Positions 1 through 5,142 of a stretch of 5,142 nt of DNA are shown piece after piece. The notes beneath the pieces were generated by a model. That model was not told the DNA's origin and searched no databases. It saw only the letters and a program-made list of their open reading frames with translations. Numbering within the stretch: position 1 is the stretch's first letter; the number at the start of each line of letters is the position of its first letter. This DNA comes from CAIXQW01 sp046049675. Lineage in GTDB: Bacteria; Bacteroidota; Bacteroidia; Chitinophagales; Chitinophagaceae. Both the position numbers and the translations under genes were made by a program. The stretch is taken from the NCBI GenBank assembly GCA_046049675.1, contig JBJORA010000046.1, positions 1-5,142 of the forward strand, given 5' to 3'.

Positions 1-1661
1 ATCACAAAGCATGGTGGTTGCCAGGTGACTACGACACCAATGAGTATCCGCCGCGCGAAGGTAAAATGAGCAGTGTATTTGATTGGAAGCCAGGTGGCGA
101 TGATGAGATTTTTGCAAAAACACCAATCACTAAACCAAGTGTTCAAACGCCTTTAATGCTAAAGACGGACGATAACTTGTACATCAGCATCCACGAGGCG
201 GCTTTGGTAAATTATAGCGCGATGAACTTACTTGTAGAAGATGGTGGCACAACACTTCGCAGCACGCTTGTGCCAGATGCTGTTGGTAATATGGCCTATA
301 TGATTGCGCCATGCCAAACACCATGGCGTACAATTATTGTAAGCGATAAGGCTACAGATATTTTAGCATCACGCACAATACTAAACTTAAACGAGCCTGC
401 TAAGCAAAGCAGTACAGCATACATCAAGCCTACAAAGTACATTGGTATTTGGTGGGAAATGCACGTTGGTAAAAAAACCTGGGACTATGCAGGCAGTCAA
501 GTGGCAAGCCAAAATGGTACTGGCGATATCAAAAAAACACGTCATGGTGCTACAACAGAGCACGCTAAGCGACATATCGACTTTGCAGCAGAGCATGGCT
601 TTGGTGGTGTACTTATAGAAGGTTGGAACACTGGTTGGGAAGATTGGTTCGGTAAGTGGAAAGAAGATGTATTTGACTTTACAACACCTTATCCTGATTT
701 TGATGTAGCAGAAGTTAATCGTTATGCGCGCAGTAAAGGTGTAACCATTATTACGCATCTTGAAACCAGCGGTAGCATCACCAACTTTGAGCGTTATGCA
801 GATACAGCCTTCAGACAAATGAATAGGTTTGGTAGTCTAGCTTGTAAAACTGGTTATGTAGGTAAAATTATTCCGCGTGGAGAGCATCACGATGGCCAGT
901 GGATGGTAAAGCACTACGAGCGCATTGCCAAGAAAACTGCCGACCATAAAATAATGCTAGTGGCTCACGAAGCTGTTCGTCCAACTGGCTTGCACCGCAC
1001 CTATCCAAACTGGATGGCTTGCGAAAGTGCACGTGGTCAAGAATTTAATGCATGGAGCGGTGGTAATATGCCTTTTCATGAAACAGTTTTACCATTTACT
1101 CGTTTAATGGGCGGCCCAATGGACTATACACCAGGCATCTTTAAAATAAAAATGAACAACTACTGGCCAGATAGCAAATGCCAAGTGCATACGACTTTGG
1201 CAAAGCAATTGGCACTATACGTTACTTTGTATAGCCCTGTGCAGATGGCAGCTGATATCTTAGAAAACTATGAGGCCAAGATGGATGCATTTCAGTTTAT
1301 TAAAGATGTAGACTGCGATTGGAACAAAACAGTATATCTATCGGCAGAACCAGGCGACTATGTTTGTATTGCTCGTCAAAGTAAGGCTACGCCACAAAAT
1401 TGGTTTGTTGGTGCTATCACGGATGAGAATGCGCGTGAAGTTGAAATTGATTTTTCGTTTTTACCAGCAGGCGTTAAGTACAGTGCCACTTTTTATACAG
1501 ATGGTATAGGTGCTAGTTGGGACGAAGATCCAGAGAGCTACCGCGTTACGACGTCTACAGTAACAAGCACAACAAAACTTAAGGTAAAATTAGCGCGCGG
1601 TGGTGGTGCTGCAATTAGTTTAATACCAGCAGATGCTGCACCTAAGCGTAAGCGTCGCTAG
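1..1661 (+). CDS. GH97 family alpha-glucosidase-like glycoside hydrolase (SusB type), 5' partial
   Basis: The frame is open to the left edge (first whole codon at 3-5, reading HKAWWLPGDYD), so the TTG at 18 is internal and the true start lies outside the window. Numbering from that codon at 18, residues 1 to about 130 are the end of the N-terminal beta-sandwich, about 135-440 the (beta/alpha)8 barrel (from YIGIWWEM, through EGWNTGWEDWFG at 201-212), and about 440-535 the C-terminal beta domain. Four carboxylates match the inverting SusB type as I recall it: E249 in THLETSGS, E318 in HEAVRPTG, and E336 and E342 in ESARGQEF. Each differs from recalled SusB numbers (439, 508, 526, 532) by exactly 190. 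E342 would be the general acid, E249/E318 the base pair, and several of them calcium ligands; E60 in SIHEAAL may be the N-domain calcium ligand. The family hydrolyses alpha-glucosidic bonds of starch oligosaccharides in the periplasm or at the outer membrane. Roughly 100-150 residues, including any signal peptide, are missing. The tail ends in an unusual KRKRR. Family is secure; exact substrate is inferred. Confidence 0.93.
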   Translation, partial: HKAWWLPGDYDTNEYPPREGKMSSVFDWKPGGDDEIFAKTPITKPSVQTPLMLKTDDNLYISIHEAALVNYSAMNLLVEDGGTTLRSTLVPDAVGNMAYMIAPCQTPWRTIIVSDKATDILASRTILNLNEPAKQSSTAYIKPTKYIGIWWEMHVGKKTWDYAGSQVASQNGTGDIKKTRHGATTEHAKRHIDFAAEHGFGGVLIEGWNTGWEDWFGKWKEDVFDFTTPYPDFDVAEVNRYARSKGVTIITHLETSGSITNFERYADTAFRQMNRFGSLACKTGYVGKIIPRGEHHDGQWMVKHYERIAKKTADHKIMLVAHEAVRPTGLHRTYPNWMACESARGQEFNAWSGGNMPFHETVLPFTRLMGGPMDYTPGIFKIKMNNYWPDSKCQVHTTLAKQLALYVTLYSPVQMAADILENYEAKMDAFQFIKDVDCDWNKTVYLSAEPGDYVCIARQSKATPQNWFVGAITDENAREVEIDFSFLPAGVKYSATFYTDGIGASWDEDPESYRVTTSTVTSTTKLKVKLARGGGAAISLIPADAAPKRKRR

Positions 1662-1706
1662 TACTACTACCCACTTCATAAGTACATTGATATTGCTATC
1701 TGTAGC

Positions 1707-2243
1707 ATGAAATCACTGTTAAATACAGATTCTACTTCTTTACACTTTGTGCCATGCACTGCTACTGATGTTGCGGAGATTGAAGCACTAGCTAAAGAAA
1801 TTTGGCCAAAGGTTTATGACTATATGATAAGTCAAGAGCAGATTACTTATATGCTCAAACTATTTTATTCTCAGGAGGCCTTGCAAAAACAGATGGCCAA
1901 TGGGCAAGTATTTTACATTGCAAAGCAAGGAGAAAATAGCCTTGGTTTTTTGAGCATAGAACACAATTGTAGCTTTGAGCAGCAGGCAGCTTCTAAGTTG
2001 CACAAATTATATGCAAAGCTTGAAACGCATGGTACTGGTATTGGCAAGGCAATGTTTGCATTTGTGTGCGAACAAGCTAAGCAACACAATAGCGCACAAC
2101 TTTTTTTGAACGTCAATCGCCACAACAAAGCAATTGCTTTTTACACGCGACAAGGCATGAGCATTGCGTACGACGAAGATATAGATATTGGTGAAGGTTA
2201 CTTTATGAACGACTATGTAATGAATAAGTCGCTACTAGATTAA
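1707..2243 (+). CDS. GNAT family N-acetyltransferase (PaiA/spermidine acetyltransferase-like)
   Basis: This 178-residue protein has a single GNAT fold, the usual length for the family. The N-terminal block EIWPKVYDYMISQEQITYML (31-50) resembles the PaiA-like subgroup, where IWP, SxEQI and YML recur. Motif A is at about 97-116: KLHKLYAKLETHGTGIGKAM, with the acetyl-CoA pyrophosphate loop H108-G-T-G-I-G113. The first loop position is His where the family usually has Gln or Arg. Motif B, LNVNRHNKAIAFYTRQGM (134-151), has the N-x-x-A-x-x-F-Y-x-x-x-G signature with Y146 as the usual candidate acid. It should transfer acetyl from acetyl-CoA to an amine in the cytoplasm; the substrate (polyamine, amino sugar, protein) cannot be read. 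The ATG at 1707 has no Shine-Dalgarno, as is common in Bacteroidota. It lies 45 bp after the GH97 gene with no clear terminator between, so read-through is possible. Its stop overlaps that of the convergent gene. Confidence 0.9.
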   Translation: MKSLLNTDSTSLHFVPCTATDVAEIEALAKEIWPKVYDYMISQEQITYMLKLFYSQEALQKQMANGQVFYIAKQGENSLGFLSIEHNCSFEQQAASKLHKLYAKLETHGTGIGKAMFAFVCEQAKQHNSAQLFLNVNRHNKAIAFYTRQGMSIAYDEDIDIGEGYFMNDYVMNKSLLD

Positions 2244-2698
2244 ATTTCTAATTTGTATTGATCTTCAACCTTAACAGGTACACTTACAAAAACACCTTTT
2301 TTGCCCACTTTAATTGTGCCTTCTACCTTGTATGCAATGGATTTTTTACCAAGCATACCAATTACCGAACCTAAGGTTTTTTGTAGATTGATTTGCGCAC
2401 TAAGCGGTATATTAAAATCTTGATTGGCCTCTACCTTTATTAACTGCGGCTGTGTAATATCTGCTACGTATGCACCTTCTACATAAAGCTTCATCTGTGC
2501 ATCTTTTGCCTCTACGCCAAAGCCATTTTCGTTCTTAAACACAAGCTTGGTCGTTAGCTTGGCTGTGCCGTTCGTGAGGTTTAGCCCTGTAATTCGTGTG
2601 TCTTCTGTTTTAACGAAAGTAGGCTGCTTTACGGCATCCTTACAACCTGTGTTTAATAGAAACAACAGTGCTACTATTATATAATATCTTAATGCCAT
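2240..2698 (-). CDS. LEA14-like (LEA type 2/WHy domain) small lipoprotein
   Basis: This 152-residue protein starts with a short export signal: LRYY, a hydrophobic run (IIVALLFLL, 7-15), then NTGC with Cys19 as the candidate lipidated residue. The lipobox is imperfect, because -3 is Asn16 and the nearest Leu is at -4. The mature part (about 28-150) resembles the LEA14/WHy beta-sandwich of Bacteroidota: VKTEDTRITGLNLTNGTAKL, LVFKNENGFGVEAKDAQMKLYV with the N-x-N-x-x-x-x VEAKDA core, an alternating strand NIPLSAQINL, and the closing KVEGTIKVGKKGVFVSVPV. It is probably anchored in the envelope; members of the family are linked to stress or desiccation in plants, but the bacterial role is unknown. 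The ATG overlaps the stop of the upstream gene by one base (TAATG), implying one transcript and translational coupling. The stop TAA overlaps the GNAT stop on the other strand. Fold assignment is good; function is unassigned. Confidence 0.85.
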   Translation of the reverse strand: MALRYYIIVALLFLLNTGCKDAVKQPTFVKTEDTRITGLNLTNGTAKLTTKLVFKNENGFGVEAKDAQMKLYVEGAYVADITQPQLIKVEANQDFNIPLSAQINLQKTLGSVIGMLGKKSIAYKVEGTIKVGKKGVFVSVPVKVEDQYKLEI

Positions 2699-3696
2699 TA
2701 ACGACGATTATTTGGTGGAGGTGTTGGTGTAGGCACATCTTGCGGTACAAATTGGCGAGGAGCAACGGGCTTGCCATCACTCGGGGCACCGGTTTTGCCA
2801 AAATCTTCAAATTGCACAACATTGTTACTAACGCGCCAATGCTTACCATCCCAAGTTAATCCATCGTAGGTGCCATCAGGTACAAAAGTGTAACGCTTCT
2901 TCAGGTCGCCAATACTGCTTTCTAAATGGTCGTACACAATCATTTTACGATCGGCATCCCAGTTGCAGCCAATAGCGCTCATGGTATTATATTCTAAAAT
3001 AAAACGCTTTACCAATTTATTTTTGTACACAGGGCTTTCAAAAACTGGCGCACCAAATACAATAGCAGAATCGCCAATGATATTAAAGCATTCTACGATT
3101 TTTTTTCTACTATTGGCAGTGCCTTGGCTGTAACCCAATACGTAGTAGTTGATTCCCTTGGGCGTTTCTAATTCTACAATATTGTAATAGCTCGCACCAA
3201 ACCATTTTTTGTCTGAGAGTATTGTATCCTCTTGTGTACGCAGAACATCGCTAGCAACATCAATAAGTGGATAGAATTTGCCATTGCTAAATTGCACAAC
3301 ACCATAGTAGCGCGTATCTCCAGCATTATTGGTGTACTCCCAATTATAAATGCGGAAGTGCTTTCGTTTGGTATCTAAAATATTGATACGATTTTTGAGA
3401 CGCGTAAACGGATAATTAAAACTTGCTTTACTGCGCAATACTGGACGCATTAAACGAATCATGTATTGGGCTGCGGCTAACTTGCCTGCCTCATCGCCTA
3501 TAGATAAGCTGTCGGCAAAGTAAATCAAAGAGTCTTCGTACACAGCTAGTGGGTCCTTAATTTCTACAACTGGCACTTGATGCACTTTACGTGGTACACC
3601 TTCTATATTAATAGGCAAGCCATTGCTATCTACCTGCGCATTAGCTGTGAAGTGAATAAAGCCCAAGGCCATTAATAAGAATACGATCAAACGCAT
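2698..3696 (-). CDS. Secreted protein of unknown function, conserved-type in Bacteroidota
   Basis: I recognise the general look of a Bacteroidota exported hypothetical family but know no function. With the ATG at 3696 the protein has 332 residues. Residues 1-20 form a signal peptide (RLIVFLLMALGFIHF hydrophobic core, cleavage expected after ANA20, before Q21). The mature part has a helical stretch with YEDSLIYFADSLSIGDEA (about 53-70) and SFNYPF (92-97), then a beta-rich domain: FRIYNWEY, YYGVVQFSNGKFYPLID, KKWFGASYYNIVEL, YYVLGYSQG, FGAPVF, RFILEYN, MIVYDHLES, RYTFVPDGTYDGLTWDGKHW. The last 20 or so residues are a Pro/Thr-rich tail ending PPPNNRR. A TTG nine bases further upstream (3705) is in frame but lies inside the promoter -7 box, so the ATG is preferred. 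It is first in a two-gene unit with the LEA14-like lipoprotein, suggesting both act in the envelope. No catalytic motif is seen. Confidence 0.82.
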   Translation of the reverse strand: MRLIVFLLMALGFIHFTANAQVDSNGLPINIEGVPRKVHQVPVVEIKDPLAVYEDSLIYFADSLSIGDEAGKLAAAQYMIRLMRPVLRSKASFNYPFTRLKNRINILDTKRKHFRIYNWEYTNNAGDTRYYGVVQFSNGKFYPLIDVASDVLRTQEDTILSDKKWFGASYYNIVELETPKGINYYVLGYSQGTANSRKKIVECFNIIGDSAIVFGAPVFESPVYKNKLVKRFILEYNTMSAIGCNWDADRKMIVYDHLESSIGDLKKRYTFVPDGTYDGLTWDGKHWRVSNNVVQFEDFGKTGAPSDGKPVAPRQFVPQDVPTPTPPPNNRR

Positions 3697-3702
3697 ATTT
3701 GT

Positions 3703-3736
3703 CAAATGTAGTTACAATATTAAATATTCTCACAAA
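3703..3736 (-). promoter_or_regulatory. Bacteroidota-type promoter for the secreted-protein/LEA14 unit
   Basis: Reading the minus strand, TACATTTG (3710 to 3703) is an exact match to the Bacteroidota -7 consensus TAnnTTTG recognised by their primary sigma factor. A TTTG at 3736 to 3733 can serve as the -33 element, with a 22-nt spacer, at the long end of what is tolerated. Only six bases (ACAAAT) separate the -7 box from the ATG at 3696, so the mRNA should begin about 3 nt before, or at, the start codon. No promoter activity can be proven from sequence. Confidence 0.6.
3716..3728. repeat. AT-rich palindrome AATATT-A-AATATT between divergent promoters
   Basis: Two copies of the self-complementary hexamer AATATT are separated by one base, making a 13-bp near-perfect inverted repeat. 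It sits inside the -33/-7 spacer of the minus-strand promoter. It could be an operator or simply a flexible AT-rich spacer; the hexamer is expected fairly often in AT-rich DNA. Confidence 0.3.
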
Positions 3737-3755
3737 GCAATAGTGGGGCAAAGCA
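3733..3755. repeat. Direct repeat CAAAGCA, two copies 16 bp apart
   Basis: CAAAGCA occurs at 3733-3739 and again at 3749-3755, within the 84-bp divergent intergenic region. The first copy contains the reverse complement of the TTTG used as the candidate -33 element. The 16-bp spacing is about one and a half helical turns. With only seven bases per copy this may be chance. Confidence 0.25.
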
Positions 3756-3767
3756 TGTTTTTAGCAA

Positions 3768-3775
3768 TATCTTTG
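3768..3775 (+). promoter_or_regulatory. Bacteroidota-type -7 promoter box for folD-queE
   Basis: TATCTTTG is an exact match to TAnnTTTG and lies five bases (CAGCT) upstream of the folD ATG. A box centred near -7 would place transcription start at about 3779-3781, giving a leaderless or nearly leaderless folD mRNA. I see no good TTG -33 element at the expected distance (about 3741-3750 reads TAGTGGGGCA), so recognition rests mainly on the -7 box. It faces the promoter of the divergent gene about 58 bp away. Confidence 0.55.
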
Positions 3776-3780
3776 CAGCT

Positions 3781-4659
3781 ATGTTGCTATTGGACGGCAA
3801 AGTGGCTAGTGCGGCCATACGCGAGCAGTTAAGTGAGAAAGTTAAGGCCATTACAGATACTGGCGCCCGCGCCCCGCATTTGGCAGCGATTTTGGTTGGA
3901 AATAATCCAGCGAGTGAAACCTATGTGGCCAGCAAAGTAAAAAATTGTGGCGAAGTTGGCTTTGGAAGTTCCCTAATTCGGCTTGATACAAGCGTAAGCG
4001 AGCAGGATTTACTTGCAGAAATTACAAAGCTAAATGAAGACCAAAATATTGATGGTATTTTAGTACAGTTGCCTTTGCCTAAGCATATCAACGAACACAA
4101 AATAATAAATGCTATTGCAGTCAATAAAGATGTTGATGGTTTTCATCCATATAATATCGGTAATATGGTGATTGGTACGCCTACTTTTATACCTGCTACG
4201 CCATATGGCGTAATGCTTATGCTTGAGCATTTTGGCATAGACACAAGTGGTAAGCATTGTGTGGTACTAGGTAGAAGTAATATTGTGGGCACACCAGCTA
4301 GTATTTTATTAAGTAGAAATAGCAAGCATGCCAATTGCACGGTTACATTATGCCATAGCAAAACACAGAACCTCAAAGAAATTATGCTGCAAGCAGATAT
4401 CGTTGTTGCAGCAATTGGTATACCACATTTTGTGACCGCAGACATGATAAAACAAGATGCAGTTGTGGTAGACGTTGGTATAAATAGCATTGATGCGCCA
4501 GAGCGCAAATCGGGCAAACGTCTTGTTGGCGATGTAGATTTTGACAATATTAGTAAAATTGCGAGCGCTATCACACCAGTGCCAGGCGGCGTGGGCTTAA
4601 TGACAATTGCAGCCTTGTTAATGAATACTTTGACAGCCTATAATATTAATAAAGGTTAG
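3781..4659 (+). CDS. folD: Bifunctional methylenetetrahydrofolate dehydrogenase / methenyltetrahydrofolate cyclohydrolase
   Basis: FolD interconverts 5,10-methylene-THF, 5,10-methenyl-THF (NADP-linked) and 10-formyl-THF in the cytoplasm, supplying one-carbon units for purines and formyl-methionine. At 292 residues it has full family length. The N-terminal catalytic domain shows LLDGK at 3-7, ETYVASKVK (46-54) with the conserved Tyr48 and catalytic Lys52, GILVQLPLP (92-100) with Gln96, and KDVDGFHP (116-123) with Asp119. The Rossmann domain has GRSNIVGTPAS (164-174), TLCHSKT (189-195), DIVVAAIG (206-213) and VVVDVGIN (228-235). It returns to the active site at TPVPGGVGLMT (265-275), where Leu273 stands in place of the usual Pro. 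The ATG fits the family N-terminus. A TATCTTTG promoter box ends five bases before it, leaving almost no leader and no Shine-Dalgarno. Its stop overlaps the queE start, so the two probably form one operon. Confidence 0.97.
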   Translation: MLLLDGKVASAAIREQLSEKVKAITDTGARAPHLAAILVGNNPASETYVASKVKNCGEVGFGSSLIRLDTSVSEQDLLAEITKLNEDQNIDGILVQLPLPKHINEHKIINAIAVNKDVDGFHPYNIGNMVIGTPTFIPATPYGVMLMLEHFGIDTSGKHCVVLGRSNIVGTPASILLSRNSKHANCTVTLCHSKTQNLKEIMLQADIVVAAIGIPHFVTADMIKQDAVVVDVGINSIDAPERKSGKRLVGDVDFDNISKIASAITPVPGGVGLMTIAALLMNTLTAYNINKG

Positions 4660-5142
4660 TGAGTTTATTGCAAACAACATATCCAGTAGTTGAAGCCTTT
4701 TATACCATACAGGGTGAAGGTTTTTACCAAGGCCACGCGGCATACTTTGTGCGGCTTGCAGGTTGCGATGTGGGTTGCCATTGGTGCGATGTAAAAGAAA
4801 GCTGGGATTCCGAGGCGCATGAATTGCAAACTGTAGAGCAGATTGTAGACGAAGCAAGTGCCTGCGAGGCGAGGGTAGTAGTCATTACTGGTGGCGAACC
4901 TGCTATGCATAATTTAGTGCCACTAACCACAGCATTTAAAGCAGCAGGATTTGCAACGCATATCGAAACAAGCGGTGCTCATGCTTTAAGTGGAGATTTA
5001 GATTGGGTATGCTTGAGTCCTAAAAAATTTAAAGCTCCGCTAGAAGAAGCTTGTAAAGTGGCTAGTGAGTTGAAGGTTGTGGTTTTCAATAAAAGCGATT
5101 TTGAATGGGCAGAGATTTATGCAGCACAAGTGTCAGCAACTT
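4659..5142 (+). CDS. queE: 7-carboxy-7-deazaguanine synthase (radical SAM), 3' partial
   Basis: QueE converts 6-carboxy-tetrahydropterin to 7-carboxy-7-deazaguanine, a step of queuosine/preQ0 synthesis, using SAM, a [4Fe-4S] cluster and Mg2+. I read 161 codons before the window ends; the family usually has a little over 200, so about 50 residues are missing. Visible features are the N-terminal VVEAFYTIQGEGFYQGHAAY (10-29); the cluster motif GCDVGCHWCDVKESW with Cys36, Cys40 and Cys43 (CX3CX2C); the SAM-contact segment ITGGEPAM (76-83); HIETSG (101-106); and CLSPKKFKAPLEE (118-130). The GTG at 4659 is chosen because it shares one base with the folD TAG stop (TAGTG), gives the N-terminus MSLLQTTYPV, and puts the IQGEG segment at the usual distance from the start. 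An in-frame TTG at 4668 is the alternative. The frame is open from the start codon to the right edge with no interruption. Confidence 0.95.
   Translation, partial: MSLLQTTYPVVEAFYTIQGEGFYQGHAAYFVRLAGCDVGCHWCDVKESWDSEAHELQTVEQIVDEASACEARVVVITGGEPAMHNLVPLTTAFKAAGFATHIETSGAHALSGDLDWVCLSPKKFKAPLEEACKVASELKVVVFNKSDFEWAEIYAAQVSAT

Noticed and set aside
18..20. TTG as the start codon of the GH97 gene
   Set aside because: The frame continues open to the window edge with family-like residues (KAWWLPGDYD), and the protein would lack a signal peptide and most of the N-terminal domain if it began here.
387..818. 143-codon open frame on the minus strand inside the GH97 gene
   Set aside because: It is antisense to conserved catalytic-domain sequence, its product is Cys-rich with no recognisable domain, and it has no promoter or neighbour support.
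1697..1704. TATCTGTA just before the GNAT ATG, similar to the folD -7 box
   Set aside because: It matches only four of the six fixed positions of TAnnTTTG, and no -33 element is at a suitable distance. It may be a decayed promoter but is not supportable.
1662..1706. Possible terminator in the gap between GH97 and GNAT
   Set aside because: Only a 4-bp ACTT/AAGT hairpin without a T tract is present, so nothing supports termination here.
2127..2142. Perfect 14-bp palindrome AAAGCAATTGCTTT followed by T residues, resembling a terminator
   Set aside because: It lies inside the GNAT coding sequence in conserved motif B (NKAIAF), and the hairpin would have only five weak base pairs.
2276..2302. 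AGGT...ACCT followed by six T residues downstream of the GNAT stop, possible plus-strand terminator
   Set aside because: The stem has only four base pairs with a 14-base loop, and it lies within the LEA14-like coding sequence. Too weak to call.
4143..4574. 143-codon open frame on the minus strand inside folD
   Set aside because: It lies opposite the conserved FolD Rossmann domain, and its composition looks like a reverse-complement shadow with no family resemblance.
4618..4930. Overlapping minus-strand open frames opposite queE
   Set aside because: The plus-strand frame here encodes clear QueE motifs (Cys triad, TGGEP); the minus-strand frames have no recognisable features.

Overview
The window looks like an ordinary chromosomal segment of a Bacteroidota bacterium, most likely near Chitinophagaceae or a related lineage. 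The evidence is a SusB-type GH97 glycosidase, a LEA14-like small lipoprotein, promoter boxes of the Bacteroidota TAnnTTTG type, absence of obvious Shine-Dalgarno sequences, moderately AT-rich DNA, and FolD/QueE proteins with Bacteroidota-style sequence. The taxonomic placement is inferred from protein style only.

Layout: (1) bases 1-1661, plus strand, the 3' three quarters or more of a GH97 alpha-glucosidase-like gene whose start lies outside the window. (2) 1707-2243, plus strand, a PaiA-like GNAT acetyltransferase 45 bp downstream. (3) 2240-3696, minus strand, a two-gene unit: a secreted protein of unknown function followed by a LEA14-like lipoprotein, joined by a 1-nt TAATG overlap. This unit runs tail-to-tail into the GNAT gene, and the stop codons of the two strands overlap. 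(4) 3697-3780, an 84-bp divergent promoter region with a recognisable -7 box for each direction, each lying only 5-6 nt from its start codon. (5) 3781-5142, plus strand, folD followed by queE, joined by a 1-nt TAGTG overlap; queE runs off the right edge.

How the genes relate: GH97 would break down alpha-glucans at the cell envelope; any partner Sus genes would be to the left, outside the window. FolD (one-carbon folate metabolism) and QueE (7-deazaguanine/queuosine synthesis) are cytoplasmic housekeeping enzymes. Their pathways both begin with GTP cyclohydrolase I chemistry, and the junction suggests translational coupling. The two minus-strand genes encode cell-envelope proteins whose functions cannot be read from sequence.

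No stretch over 300 bases lacks a gene. I see no RNA gene, mobile element, CRISPR array or convincing intrinsic terminator, and no new multi-gene system. The most informative non-coding signals are the paired near-leaderless promoters and the very tight gene junctions.
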